IMG/VR virus record: IMGVR_UViG_3300042559_001357
Span: 1-21,157 of that record
Length of the DNA stretch: 21,157 nucleotides
Direction: 5' to 3' (one strand)
Origin: a virus
In this document: positions 13,424 to 20,211 of the stretch, piece by piece
How the letters are laid out: each line of letters opens with the position of its first letter
Numbering within the stretch: the first letter of the stretch is position 1
Made by a program: the position numbers and the translations under genes
Notes under the pieces: model-generated
The model's input: the letters and a program-made list of their open reading frames with translations, nothing else
What the model was told of the DNA's origin: nothing
Database searches by the model: none

Positions 13424-14092
13424 GTGCCAGACTATAGCACACTCAATGATGAAATCGCAGTCTTAAAATCTAAGATTGATGGATTAACATCGCAGACTCT
13501 TACAGCAGAAAGCATCATGTATGTTGCTGAGTCTCTAACAATTCTCGGAGAGCTTCTAGGGGTAAAAGACATTGTTGGAGCAACAGCTTCTGCTATTGCT
13601 GATGTTAATGATGCAGCAGCAGCTGCAATAGTAGTTATAAACGGAACCGCAAATGGTGCAGCTGTATCAAGCCTACAAACTCAATATACAAATCTTCAGG
13701 CATCTTATAACAACCTTGAGCCTAGAACCAATTCTCTAGAAGGGCAAATTAATTCACAGTCTTCAGCTATTGCAACAGCATCAGCTCAAGCAGCCGCAGC
13801 ATCATTTAGTCCGTGGCAAATAATTACTGGAACAACATACCAAGCTTTTGCAAAAGATAGACTTATGGTTGTACCAGTTGCTACACAAGTAATTACATTG
13901 CCTCCTGGCCCAGCCAGAGGCGATGTAGTTGAAATTATTGATATTGCTGGAACGGCAGCAACAACAAACTTTACAGTAAATAGATCTGGAGAAAAAATAA
14001 ATGGTCTATCAGAAAACCTTTTGTTTAACGTAAACGGAAGAGCAATTAAACTACTATACACAAATACAACATACGGCTGGAGGGTCATCTAA
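13424..14092 (+). CDS. Stalk protein with coiled coil and C-terminal beta domain
   Basis: 222 residues from a GTG start with AAGGGAGA at 13411-13419. Residues 1-60 (DYSTLNDEIAVLKSKIDGLT, LGELLGVKDIVGATASAI) closely match the start of the gene at 15439 and probably attach both proteins to the same partner. Residues 80-130 form a heptad-rich coiled coil (LQTQYTNLQASYNNLEPRTN, then LEGQINSQSSAIATASAQA). Residues 135-222 are a beta domain (YQAFAKDRLMVVP, QVITLPPGPARGDVVEIID, FTVNRSGEKINGL, IKLLYTNTTYGWRVI), of the same general kind as the end of the left-edge gene. Such proteins form trimeric spikes. The stop TAA overlaps the next ATG by one base. Confidence 0.9.
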   Translation: MPDYSTLNDEIAVLKSKIDGLTSQTLTAESIMYVAESLTILGELLGVKDIVGATASAIADVNDAAAAAIVVINGTANGAAVSSLQTQYTNLQASYNNLEPRTNSLEGQINSQSSAIATASAQAAAASFSPWQIITGTTYQAFAKDRLMVVPVATQVITLPPGPARGDVVEIIDIAGTAATTNFTVNRSGEKINGLSENLLFNVNGRAIKLLYTNTTYGWRVI

Positions 14093-15018
14093 TGCCAGAT
14101 TTAAATTCAGTTCTAACTTTAGGCTCAGGACTTAAAGCAGCAGACTTAGCAACAATTGGTGTTACTGGTTCTGCACTAGGAATTACTCCAGCATCATTGG
14201 GTGTTGTTGATGCAGAATCTAGATTGTTTAGAGAAGTAACGGATGGAACCAGAAGGCCATTCTCTATTCCCACGATTAAAAGCCTGCATATGAGAAATAG
14301 TGGCTGGTCATATAACTTTTCATCAGGAGACGCTTGGACTAACTATCATAATTACCTTACTGGAGCAGGATCAAATGCTGACTCAGAAAGAGCTTTTTGG
14401 TTCGGCCTTGGAACAAATACAAGACAAAATACATTAAACTACTCTGAAACTGGAGATAATCGAGTAATTGAGTATGCTACAAATTCAGTTGTTGGAGGTT
14501 TTGAATTAACTTCAGGCCTTGATAACAGATCTAACTATTGCCCAATGATTTTTAGAACTATGTTTATTAGAAATTTTCATCCAACATTGTCAAAGACAAT
14601 TACCATGTGGGGCCATTATTCAAACTACTGGTCAGCAGGATATGAGGGGTCAGGGGTAGCAATAGGAACTCCAAATGTTAATGGCTCATATGCGGCAGTA
14701 ACAGATATTAACTGGTCAGTTCCAGTAAATAGAAGCAGTGGTAACTCTAACTATACATGGTCCTGGAGCGTAACAATACCAGCAAAAACAACAGTTGTTG
14801 TAGTACAGGCAAATACAGGATACTACTGGAGATCTAATCAGTATCTACAAAATAATAAATTTTATGATTTGCATAATACATTTACTGATTTTTGGGTTCA
14901 ACCAGATCACAAGATGACTCAATCAGCAGCTTTATATAATGATGTTAATAATGAATTCAACGTAAGAAACTCATATAGAGTGTGGCAATATGCCGCATCA
15001 CAGTTTGGAGATAGATAA
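14092..15018 (+). CDS. Putative adhesin/receptor-binding structural protein
   Basis: 308 residues, start overlapping the upstream stop (TAATG) with GGAGGG just before. The N-terminus (LNSVLTLGSGLKAADLATIG ... LGITPASLGVVDAESRLF) is a short helical head. The rest is rich in Trp, Tyr, Asn and Ser with beta alternation: MRNSGWSYNFSSGD, RAFWFGLGTNTRQNTLNY, MWGHYSNYWSAGYEGSG, YTWSWSVTIPAKTTVVVVQ, GYYWRSNQYLQNNKFYDLHN. Aromatic-rich compositions of this kind are typical of glycan-binding tips. It is followed at once by a small gene with an assembly-chaperone-like region (15018), which supports a fibre role. I see no sequence similarity to the two adhesin-like proteins further on beyond composition. 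Exact family not recognised. Confidence 0.88.
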   Translation: MPDLNSVLTLGSGLKAADLATIGVTGSALGITPASLGVVDAESRLFREVTDGTRRPFSIPTIKSLHMRNSGWSYNFSSGDAWTNYHNYLTGAGSNADSERAFWFGLGTNTRQNTLNYSETGDNRVIEYATNSVVGGFELTSGLDNRSNYCPMIFRTMFIRNFHPTLSKTITMWGHYSNYWSAGYEGSGVAIGTPNVNGSYAAVTDINWSVPVNRSSGNSNYTWSWSVTIPAKTTVVVVQANTGYYWRSNQYLQNNKFYDLHNTFTDFWVQPDHKMTQSAALYNDVNNEFNVRNSYRVWQYAASQFGDR

Positions 15019-15395
15019 TGTATTATGTTAAATTTGGACCAGATGGATTCCATGAAGAATCAAAATGGGCAGAGGAATTTCCTGGAGAAGGATGGTATGC
15101 TGCTGGAACCGATATTACTGGAAAGTATTTTAAGCTTTCAAAAGAAGTAGCAGTTGCATTAACAAAAAAGCAGTTTGAAGACCACATGTTGTACCTTGGA
15201 AATAAAGCTGCTTTTGATGTAGCAAGAAGAAGAAGAAACGAAGCTTTATCTGAATCAGATTGGACTCAGTTACCAAACAGCCCTCTATCTGATGAAAAAA
15301 AGGCACAATGGGAGGCCTACAGAGAAGCATTAAGAAACTATCCAACATTATTGGAAAGTGACATTAATGCAGAATTCCCTGCAGAACCGCAATAA
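15018..15395 (+). CDS. Putative tail-fibre assembly chaperone (Phage_tail_APC-like)
   Basis: 125 residues; the ATG overlaps the adhesin stop by one base. Residues 1-60 (YYVKFGPDGFHEESKWAEEF ... KLSKEVAVALTKKQFEDH) are a small beta/helix head seen on many cyanophage fibre-associated proteins. Residues 70-110 (RRRRNEALSESDWTQLPNSP, then LSDEKKAQWEAYREALRNYP) match the pattern 'RN-x-LL-x-x-SDWTQLPDSPL-x-x-x-x-x-x-W-x-x-YRQ-x-LR-x-x-P' of the Phage_tail_APC family, thought to assist tail assembly. Family known; role here inferred from position directly after the 14092 adhesin. The stop is doubled in frame (TAATAG), and the first TATAATTAA dyad base overlaps it, so it ends a transcription or translation block. 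Confidence 0.92.
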   Translation: MYYVKFGPDGFHEESKWAEEFPGEGWYAAGTDITGKYFKLSKEVAVALTKKQFEDHMLYLGNKAAFDVARRRRNEALSESDWTQLPNSPLSDEKKAQWEAYREALRNYPTLLESDINAEFPAEPQ

Positions 15396-15416
15396 TAGCG
15401 GCTATGCTATAATTAA
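15395..15416 (+). promoter_or_regulatory. Candidate phage promoter: dyad plus TATAATTAA (site 3)
   Basis: The inverted repeat ATAGC-G-GCTAT (15395-15405) is followed by GC and TATAATTAA (15408-15416). TGCTATAAT fits an extended -10 element (TGnTATAAT). A strong ribosome site, GAGGTGG (15423-15429), lies downstream, before the ATG at 15439. No -35 box at usual spacing. Together with sites 1 and 2 this makes the motif the best promoter candidate in the window. Confidence 0.55.
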
Positions 15417-15438
15417 TACAAAGAGGTGGTAGTAAAAA

Positions 15439-15771
15439 ATGACTGACTATTCAACACTTGGCACCCAAGTAACACTGGCCAAAAATAAGATTGATGCTTT
15501 AACAAGCTCAACTCTTGATGCCCAGGACCTAGTATTTTTAGCTAAGGCTTTAGAGACACTAGGAAACTTGCTCGGAGTCAACGATATTCTTGGAGTAACA
15601 AATAGCTCTATTACAAGCGTTCAAACCGCTGCCGCAGGTCAAGTCAACCTTGTTACTGCCGCTGGAGCAACACAGATTGCAGCAGTAAACACATCTGGTA
15701 CAACTCAGATCGCACTCGTCGCAGCAGCAATTAGCAACTATACTTTATACGCAAACATGGGAGTAATATAA
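15439..15771 (+). CDS. Small virion stalk protein sharing its head with the 13424 protein
   Basis: 110 residues. The N-terminal 55 residues (DYSTLGTQVTLAKNKIDALT ... LGNLLGVNDILGVTNSSI) match the start of the 13424 protein position by position, e.g. DYSTL, K-x-KID-x-LTS-x-TL, LG-x-LLGV-x-DI. After that comes a low-complexity Ala/Thr/Val stretch (VQTAAAGQVNLVTAAGATQI, AAVNTSGTTQIALVAAAISN), which lacks charged residues and may form a short trimeric helix or beta stalk, ending YTLYANMGVI. It lacks the coiled coil and beta domain of its relative, so it is either a reduced copy or an adaptor. It is the first gene after promoter site 3. The TAA is one base from the next ATG. Confidence 0.9.
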   Translation: MTDYSTLGTQVTLAKNKIDALTSSTLDAQDLVFLAKALETLGNLLGVNDILGVTNSSITSVQTAAAGQVNLVTAAGATQIAAVNTSGTTQIALVAAAISNYTLYANMGVI

Positions 15772-15772
15772 A

Positions 15773-16090
15773 ATGGCTACAATTAGCTTACCAGCAAGAC
15801 TATACAGCGGCGTAGTACCAAATACATCAACACAGATTTGGACATGCCCAGCAGGTGAAACAGATGTTATTACATCAGTTACAGTTGCTAACTTAACAAA
15901 CGTTGCAAATCAGTGCACACTGAGCTTTGCAGGAACAGAATTCTTCAAGAACCTAGACTTGGCTCCACGTCAAATCACAGTACTTGATTTCAAGCAAGTT
16001 TTAAACGCAGGAGATGCAATTTCAGTATCAGCATCAGTAGCAAGCGCAGTAAGCTTGTTCATCTCTGGCGTAAAAGTAACAAATATCTAA
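15773..16090 (+). CDS. Small beta-rich virion protein
   Basis: 105 residues, beginning SLPARLYSGVVPNTSTQIWT. The pattern 'P-x-R-L-x-x-G-x-V ... Y/W-T-x-PAG-x-x-x-V-I-x-S-V-x-V-x-N', then TLSFAGTEFFKNLDL, LDFKQVLNAGDAISV and SLFISGVKVTNI, is that of a small jelly-roll-like protein found repeatedly among phage structural genes. The gene cut by the right edge (20942) starts in the same way (YIPTRFAGPVALTT). It probably forms a virion decoration or an adaptor between stalk and adhesin, as it lies between the 15439 stalk and the 16116 adhesin. No cysteine pair, signal peptide or membrane segment. Only a 25-base spacer separates it from the next gene. Confidence 0.9.
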   Translation: MATISLPARLYSGVVPNTSTQIWTCPAGETDVITSVTVANLTNVANQCTLSFAGTEFFKNLDLAPRQITVLDFKQVLNAGDAISVSASVASAVSLFISGVKVTNI

Positions 16091-16095
16091 TAACA

Positions 16096-16114
16096 TAAAT
16101 TTAGGAGAAATTTA
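16096..16114 (+). promoter_or_regulatory. Ribosome binding site in the loop of an AT hairpin
   Basis: TAAATTT (16096-16102) and AAATTTA (16108-16114) are perfect inverted repeats enclosing AGGAG (16103-16107). In RNA this would be a 7-bp all-A/U stem presenting the Shine-Dalgarno core in a 5-base loop, with the ATG at 16116 one base after the stem. The stem is weak, so it may melt easily. Confidence 0.6.
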
Positions 16115-16115
16115 A

Positions 16116-17618
16116 ATGGCAGTAGCAAATAGCACGATACAGCTAATCATTCCAGGTATTGATAAGCTTATTGCAGATAGCTTTACAACAACTCTAGCAT
16201 CTAATGCTACTGTTACTGCTATTCAAACAAATATTGCTAACGCTGGAAGCATTACTGATATTCAGAATGCATTATCTGCATTGACTACAGATATTGGCTC
16301 TCTGCCAAATAAAGAGCCTCTCCCATACTTTGCTACATGGTCTAATAGAGATAACGATCCAAGAGCAACTATTTACAATAGCGATATGCGTGAAGTTTAT
16401 AATGGTAAGCCAGATACAAATGCTGAAATGTGGTCAGCATGGACTGGAAACAACTATACAAACGGAAACATTGGTTCTAACGGTTGGACATCTAACTGGA
16501 TGGGATCAACATCATTTTACCAAGCAGATACTCACTGGTACTTTAAGGTAAGTGAAGGATACAATAATCCAGGTTTTGCAATGAATCCAGATGGACAAGA
16601 GTCGTGGATGCCTTTCTGGGGTGTCATTATTGGAAACACTGGAAAGAGACAAAAGATTTCATTGTATTCAAATGGCTCATCTTTGAGAGTTATGCCAAGA
16701 GGAGTACAAAACGGAGACCTTGAGAGAATTGATTTAAACTCTACTACCTATGCTACTTGGTTTGGCGGAACCGAGTACGGAATGAACTCTTATAACGAAA
16801 GAACAGGAACCCTTGTAGTAATAGAAGCAAAAGACGGATCTAATAACTACCGTCTTCATAGATGGATTAATACTGGAACAAACAGATCAATTAATCAATC
16901 AAACTTTAAAGCTGGAATGCTACACAGATTTGTGTCAGAAGCAAAGGCTGGAACAACTATTGGTGGAATAGCTTCTTATAACTTCTACGACTTCCAGTGG
17001 CAAGCATCTGCTTCTCAAAACTATAATGAGTCAAGATACCGTATGCGTATTGTAGTTGGAGATAATGGAATTATCGGTATGCAGAGATTTGTACCTTCAA
17101 ACATTACACACTATGCAACATATACTCCGTCTTCTCAAACATTAAATACATCATTCAATACCATATCAAATACAACTTCATATGGAATTGAGCAGGGTAA
17201 CAAATACGGAGCTAGACATAATATTACCTGGGATAACTACTGGGTAGCAGCATATAACGTATACTACTACTATGGATCTGGAATGAACGTATTCTTTATT
17301 GATACTAGAGACCCTAGAAACTACTTTACTGGTCAATATGCCTCAACAGATAATGGATGTGCACTTGTACCATTTGATAGAAATAAGTTTATGTGGTCAT
17401 ATCACGTATCTAACTCTGACGGAGATTCTGGTCAAAGATTGGCAATCGTAGATCTTGAAGGTCCAAAAGCATATGGCAGAACATTATCTGGTACAATTGC
17501 TAATGGAGCAAATATCGGTCTTGACAAGAACGTTATGAATGGTATATTCGATACAAAGTATACAAGCACAAACTATACACTACTATTGCCAGTCCAACGC
17601 TGGCCAAGAAATATTTAA
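16116..17618 (+). CDS. Large aromatic-rich adhesin-like protein (paralogue A)
   Basis: 500 residues. Residues 1-66 form a helical head/stalk ending LPNK. Residues 67-500 form a large beta domain rich in Trp, Tyr, Asn and Gly, closely related to the 18385 protein. Shared signatures in order: PLP-x-FAT, TIYNSDM/TIYDSEM, the MPRG stretch, LN-x-x-TYATW-x-GG-x-x-YGM, LVVIEAKD/LVLIEAKD with NNYR, FQWQ, ESRYRMRI, RFVPSNITHYAT, NTTSYG, NITWDN-W-x-A-Y, YYYYGSGM, DTRDPRN, NGCALVPF, and FDTKYTSTNY. PNK sits at residues 64-66 in both. This suggests a trimeric receptor-binding protein with a conserved mount and a variable surface. The catalytic potential of the D/E/R clusters (DTRDPRN) is unknown. The ribosome site is in a hairpin loop. 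The 17637 gene follows as a possible partner. Confidence 0.9.
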   Translation: MAVANSTIQLIIPGIDKLIADSFTTTLASNATVTAIQTNIANAGSITDIQNALSALTTDIGSLPNKEPLPYFATWSNRDNDPRATIYNSDMREVYNGKPDTNAEMWSAWTGNNYTNGNIGSNGWTSNWMGSTSFYQADTHWYFKVSEGYNNPGFAMNPDGQESWMPFWGVIIGNTGKRQKISLYSNGSSLRVMPRGVQNGDLERIDLNSTTYATWFGGTEYGMNSYNERTGTLVVIEAKDGSNNYRLHRWINTGTNRSINQSNFKAGMLHRFVSEAKAGTTIGGIASYNFYDFQWQASASQNYNESRYRMRIVVGDNGIIGMQRFVPSNITHYATYTPSSQTLNTSFNTISNTTSYGIEQGNKYGARHNITWDNYWVAAYNVYYYYGSGMNVFFIDTRDPRNYFTGQYASTDNGCALVPFDRNKFMWSYHVSNSDGDSGQRLAIVDLEGPKAYGRTLSGTIANGANIGLDKNVMNGIFDTKYTSTNYTLLLPVQRWPRNI

Positions 17619-17636
17619 GGAAAGAAGGAGATTAAT

Positions 17637-17933
17637 ATGAAAATAAGCTTTATGCTAGGTGAAGGTTTTGTAGGTCAATTCCTTGAGAATGGTGAGTATG
17701 ACTTGCCTATTGAGTCTGATCTCCCACACCGCTTTGAGTTAAGAGATGGCGTAGTTGTAGATAAGTACGACGGCGTATCTGATGACGAAGTAAAAAGAAT
17801 TGATCATGAAAGAGCAATGGCTGAGCGTGAGGCAGTAATTGCTGCAGTAGAGGCTGGAGATGAAATAGAGTCAAATATTCCACCAGAGCTTCCATCACTA
17901 AACGCTGTTGCACCAGCAGAGGATAACGAGTAA
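17637..17933 (+). CDS. Small acidic protein after adhesin A, possible assembly partner
   Basis: 98 residues with a clear ribosome site (AAGGAG at 17625-17630). The N-terminus ISFMLGEGFVGQFLENGEYD is a short beta hairpin, followed by FELRDGVVVDKYDGVSDDEV, a helical RIDHERAMAEREAVIAAVEA (about residues 57-76) and an acidic, Pro-rich tail. Size, acidity and position after a large adhesin match the genes at 15018 and 19912, so I infer a fibre-specific folding or attachment factor. There is no direct match to the SDWTQLP signature of the 15018 protein, so this is a weaker case. Not recognised as a named family. Confidence 0.88.
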   Translation: MKISFMLGEGFVGQFLENGEYDLPIESDLPHRFELRDGVVVDKYDGVSDDEVKRIDHERAMAEREAVIAAVEAGDEIESNIPPELPSLNAVAPAEDNE

Positions 17934-17934
17934 T

Positions 17935-18372
17935 ATGCCAATAACACAAACACCGTCATCGATAGTTCCAGCTTTATGGACATACACATATGTTCAGGCA
18001 CCTATTAACGGTCAAGGAAATCCATACTTTAATATTCCTTCACAGTTCACAGACCTTGGAACAAAGACATCTGGAACTCTTACATTAGACCTTAGCACAT
18101 CAAATGTATTTAAGGTAATAGCAGGCGGAGCATTTACAGTAGCATTTTCAAATATTGCTGCGACAGCTAATACAGCACAGTTTTGGCAATTAGAGATTAA
18201 GGGTGGCGGAAGCTATGTTCAAACATGGCCAGCATCAGTAATCTGGGACGGTGGTGGAGCTTCAAACATTTCACCAGTCCTTTCTCTTGATACAACAGTA
18301 TTAAATTTTTACACAAGAAATAACGGTACAACCGTTTACGGATCATACGCATATTCTGATTTGAAGATATAA
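17935..18372 (+). CDS. Small beta-domain virion protein
   Basis: 145 residues from the ATG at 17935, one base after the upstream stop; a start at 17908 in frame would overlap the previous gene and add nine residues. Residues 1-45 are a Pro-rich head (TPSSIVPALWTYTYVQAPIN). Residues 48-145 carry a module common at the end of phage structural proteins: TSGTLTLDLSTSNVFKV, GAFTVAFSNIAATA, WQLEIKGGGSYVQTWPASVI, WDGGG, and LNFYTRNNGTTVYGSYAYSD. It probably trimerises. It is related in type to the left-edge gene and the end of 13424. It comes just before adhesin B, as 15773 does before adhesin A, so it may serve as a mount. Confidence 0.9.
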   Translation: MPITQTPSSIVPALWTYTYVQAPINGQGNPYFNIPSQFTDLGTKTSGTLTLDLSTSNVFKVIAGGAFTVAFSNIAATANTAQFWQLEIKGGGSYVQTWPASVIWDGGGASNISPVLSLDTTVLNFYTRNNGTTVYGSYAYSDLKI

Positions 18373-18384
18373 GAGGAGCAATAA

Positions 18385-19908
18385 ATGGCAATTTCAACTA
18401 GCAGTACATCAATAGACCTTCCTGGAATTGGAGCAACTATGGTGTCTAATTTAGACGCCGCTCTAAATGCTAGCCCAGTAATGCTAAATATTCTTTTAAA
18501 CTCAAATATCTCTTCAGGTCTTAATACACTTACAACAACAGTAAATACGCTTAGAACTGCAGTAACAGATCTGCCAAATAAATATCCACTTCCAACTTTT
18601 GCAACATACGCAAACTATAATAATACTCCAGGATGGACTATCTATGATAGTGAAATGCAACCAATTGGTGGAGCAAACGGATCAACAGACTTTGAAATTC
18701 AAGCTTCATATACTGGACAGAACTACACTACAAATAACTGGTCTTCAAACGGAGTAACAAATAGCTGGTCTGGAGCAACTCCAATGCACCAACAAGACGG
18801 CGACTGGTACTGTAACATTCCAGGAAGAGGCTTTGGTCCAGAAGGAATTTTTGCACGTAACCGTTCAACCATGAACTCCTACATGCCATATTTTGGAACA
18901 ATAATTGGAAATCGTGGTCTTCGTCAACAAATCTCAATTAGAAGTGCCGACGCTAACTTACAAATTATGCCAAGAGGCGCTTCAAACTATCTTGAAAACT
19001 TAAACTTAAACACAGCAACATATGCAACATGGGCTGGAGGAACAACATACGGAATGGTTTCTTATAACCAGAGACAACGCAAACTCGTACTTATTGAAGC
19101 TAAAGATGCTGCAAACAACTATAGAATGCATATCTGGAGAAATACTAACGTTGGAAGAGACTTAAACTCTGAGACACACGATGTAGGAACTCTACATCTA
19201 TTCTTATCAGAAGCAAAAACAGCTGGAACTCCAGCCGCTACAACAACTGGAGTTTACTACTACTACAATGATTTCCAATGGCAGGAAAATAGCTCACAGA
19301 GCTACACAGAGTCACGCTACAGAATGCGTATAACTGCTGGTGATAATGAATTTATTGGTTTATCAAGATTCGTTCCATCAAACATAACTCACTATGCAAC
19401 ATTCCTTCCTAATATTGCAGGAACATCTGGAACACTAACTACTAGAGGCGGAATTGGAAATACAACATCATATGGCTGGGATCAAGGAGTCGAGTACGGA
19501 ATTAGAAGCAATATAACCTGGGATAATAACTGGTTAGCTTCATACTCACCTTATTACTACTATGGCGCAGGAATGTGTGTAGTATTTAATGACACCAGAG
19601 ACCCACGCAACTTTTACTTTGGAAGATACACTCAGACAGGAAATGGCTGCCAGCTAGTACCATTTAACGAAGATAAGTTCTTGTTTAATGATTCAGCAGA
19701 AAACTCTGACGGTAACGTTGGAATGAGACTCTCTGTTGTAGATCTAGGCGGAATCTTTGAGTTTGGTAGAGATGCAACTACATCTGGAATTGCAAATGGT
19801 GCAACTATTAACTTAAGACCAACCACCATGCTGTATACATTTGATACTAGATATACATCAACTAACTATCCAGGACTTATGCAGCCAACATCTTGGACGA
19901 ATGGATAA
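18385..19908 (+). CDS. Large aromatic-rich adhesin-like protein (paralogue B)
   Basis: 507 residues with GAGGAG a few bases before the ATG. It has the same plan as the 16116 protein: head 1-66 with LPNK (P64-K66), then a large beta domain with TYATWAGGTTYGM, LVLIEAKDAANNYRM, FQWQENSSQSYTESRYRMRI, RFVPSNITHYATF, NTTSYGWDQG, NITWDNNWLASY, YYYYGAGM, DTRDPRNF, NGCQLVPF and FDTRYTSTNYPGL. Segments between these (e.g. about 95-150 and 250-270) differ strongly, as expected of exposed loops. The heads share little sequence except LPNK. It probably arose by gene duplication and may recognise a different receptor. The acidic small gene at 19912 follows three bases after the stop. Confidence 0.9.
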   Translation: MAISTSSTSIDLPGIGATMVSNLDAALNASPVMLNILLNSNISSGLNTLTTTVNTLRTAVTDLPNKYPLPTFATYANYNNTPGWTIYDSEMQPIGGANGSTDFEIQASYTGQNYTTNNWSSNGVTNSWSGATPMHQQDGDWYCNIPGRGFGPEGIFARNRSTMNSYMPYFGTIIGNRGLRQQISIRSADANLQIMPRGASNYLENLNLNTATYATWAGGTTYGMVSYNQRQRKLVLIEAKDAANNYRMHIWRNTNVGRDLNSETHDVGTLHLFLSEAKTAGTPAATTTGVYYYYNDFQWQENSSQSYTESRYRMRITAGDNEFIGLSRFVPSNITHYATFLPNIAGTSGTLTTRGGIGNTTSYGWDQGVEYGIRSNITWDNNWLASYSPYYYYGAGMCVVFNDTRDPRNFYFGRYTQTGNGCQLVPFNEDKFLFNDSAENSDGNVGMRLSVVDLGGIFEFGRDATTSGIANGATINLRPTTMLYTFDTRYTSTNYPGLMQPTSWTNG

Positions 19909-19911
19909 TAA

Positions 19912-20208
19912 ATGTATTATGCAATTATTAAAGCCAATAAGATAGAAAAGTTTGGCACTCTAAAAGACTTATTCCCAACTTCTGGATTTCCACCAACTGG
20001 ACCAGACGAATCCTTTATGACAGATAATGATATGCACAAGGTGCTTGAAGTTATTGATCATAAATCTACGACTCACAAGCTAGTTTACTGTGACCCATAT
20101 ATACTAGAAGATAAAGTTTACTGCGTAGTTGCAGAAAAGTTTACTAAGGCGGAGGCCTCAGAAAATAAAGATGCACTAGCTGCATTTGAAGCATTACAGG
20201 GGGAGTAA
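19912..20208 (+). CDS. Small acidic protein after adhesin B, possible assembly chaperone
   Basis: 98 residues beginning YYAIIKANKIEKFGTLKDLF, the same type of start as the 15018 protein (YYVKFGPDG). It continues FPTSGFPPTGPDESFM, a beta pair (VLEVIDHKSTTHKLVYCDPY, then YILEDKVYCVVAEKF) and a short helix near the C-terminus (EASENKDALAAFEALQ). It lacks the SDWTQLP region of the Phage_tail_APC family. The placement three bases after adhesin B suggests coupled translation and a role in folding or attaching it. Family not recognised with certainty; a function is inferred from context only. Confidence 0.88.
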   Translation: MYYAIIKANKIEKFGTLKDLFPTSGFPPTGPDESFMTDNDMHKVLEVIDHKSTTHKLVYCDPYILEDKVYCVVAEKFTKAEASENKDALAAFEALQGE

Positions 20209-20211
20209 TAT

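Noticed and set aside
13786-14088. Open frame of 100 codons on the minus strand inside the 13424 gene
   Set aside because: It lies wholly within a well-supported + strand gene, has no ribosome site or family pattern, and mirrors the codon bias of the sense gene. The other minus-strand frames in the window are rejected for the same reason.
15395-15405. ATAGC-G-GCTAT as a terminator
   Set aside because: Loop of one base, no U tract follows, and the same position at two other sites carries A/T-rich dyads. It fits better as part of the promoter-like element.
16294-16551. 85-codon + strand frame inside adhesin A
   Set aside because: It is fully inside a clear paralogous gene, has no start signal, and the second paralogue does not keep it.
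16116-19908. Diversity-generating retroelement target in the paired adhesins
   Set aside because: No reverse transcriptase or template repeat is in the window, and differences between the two proteins are spread over many segments rather than confined to adenine positions in one repeat.
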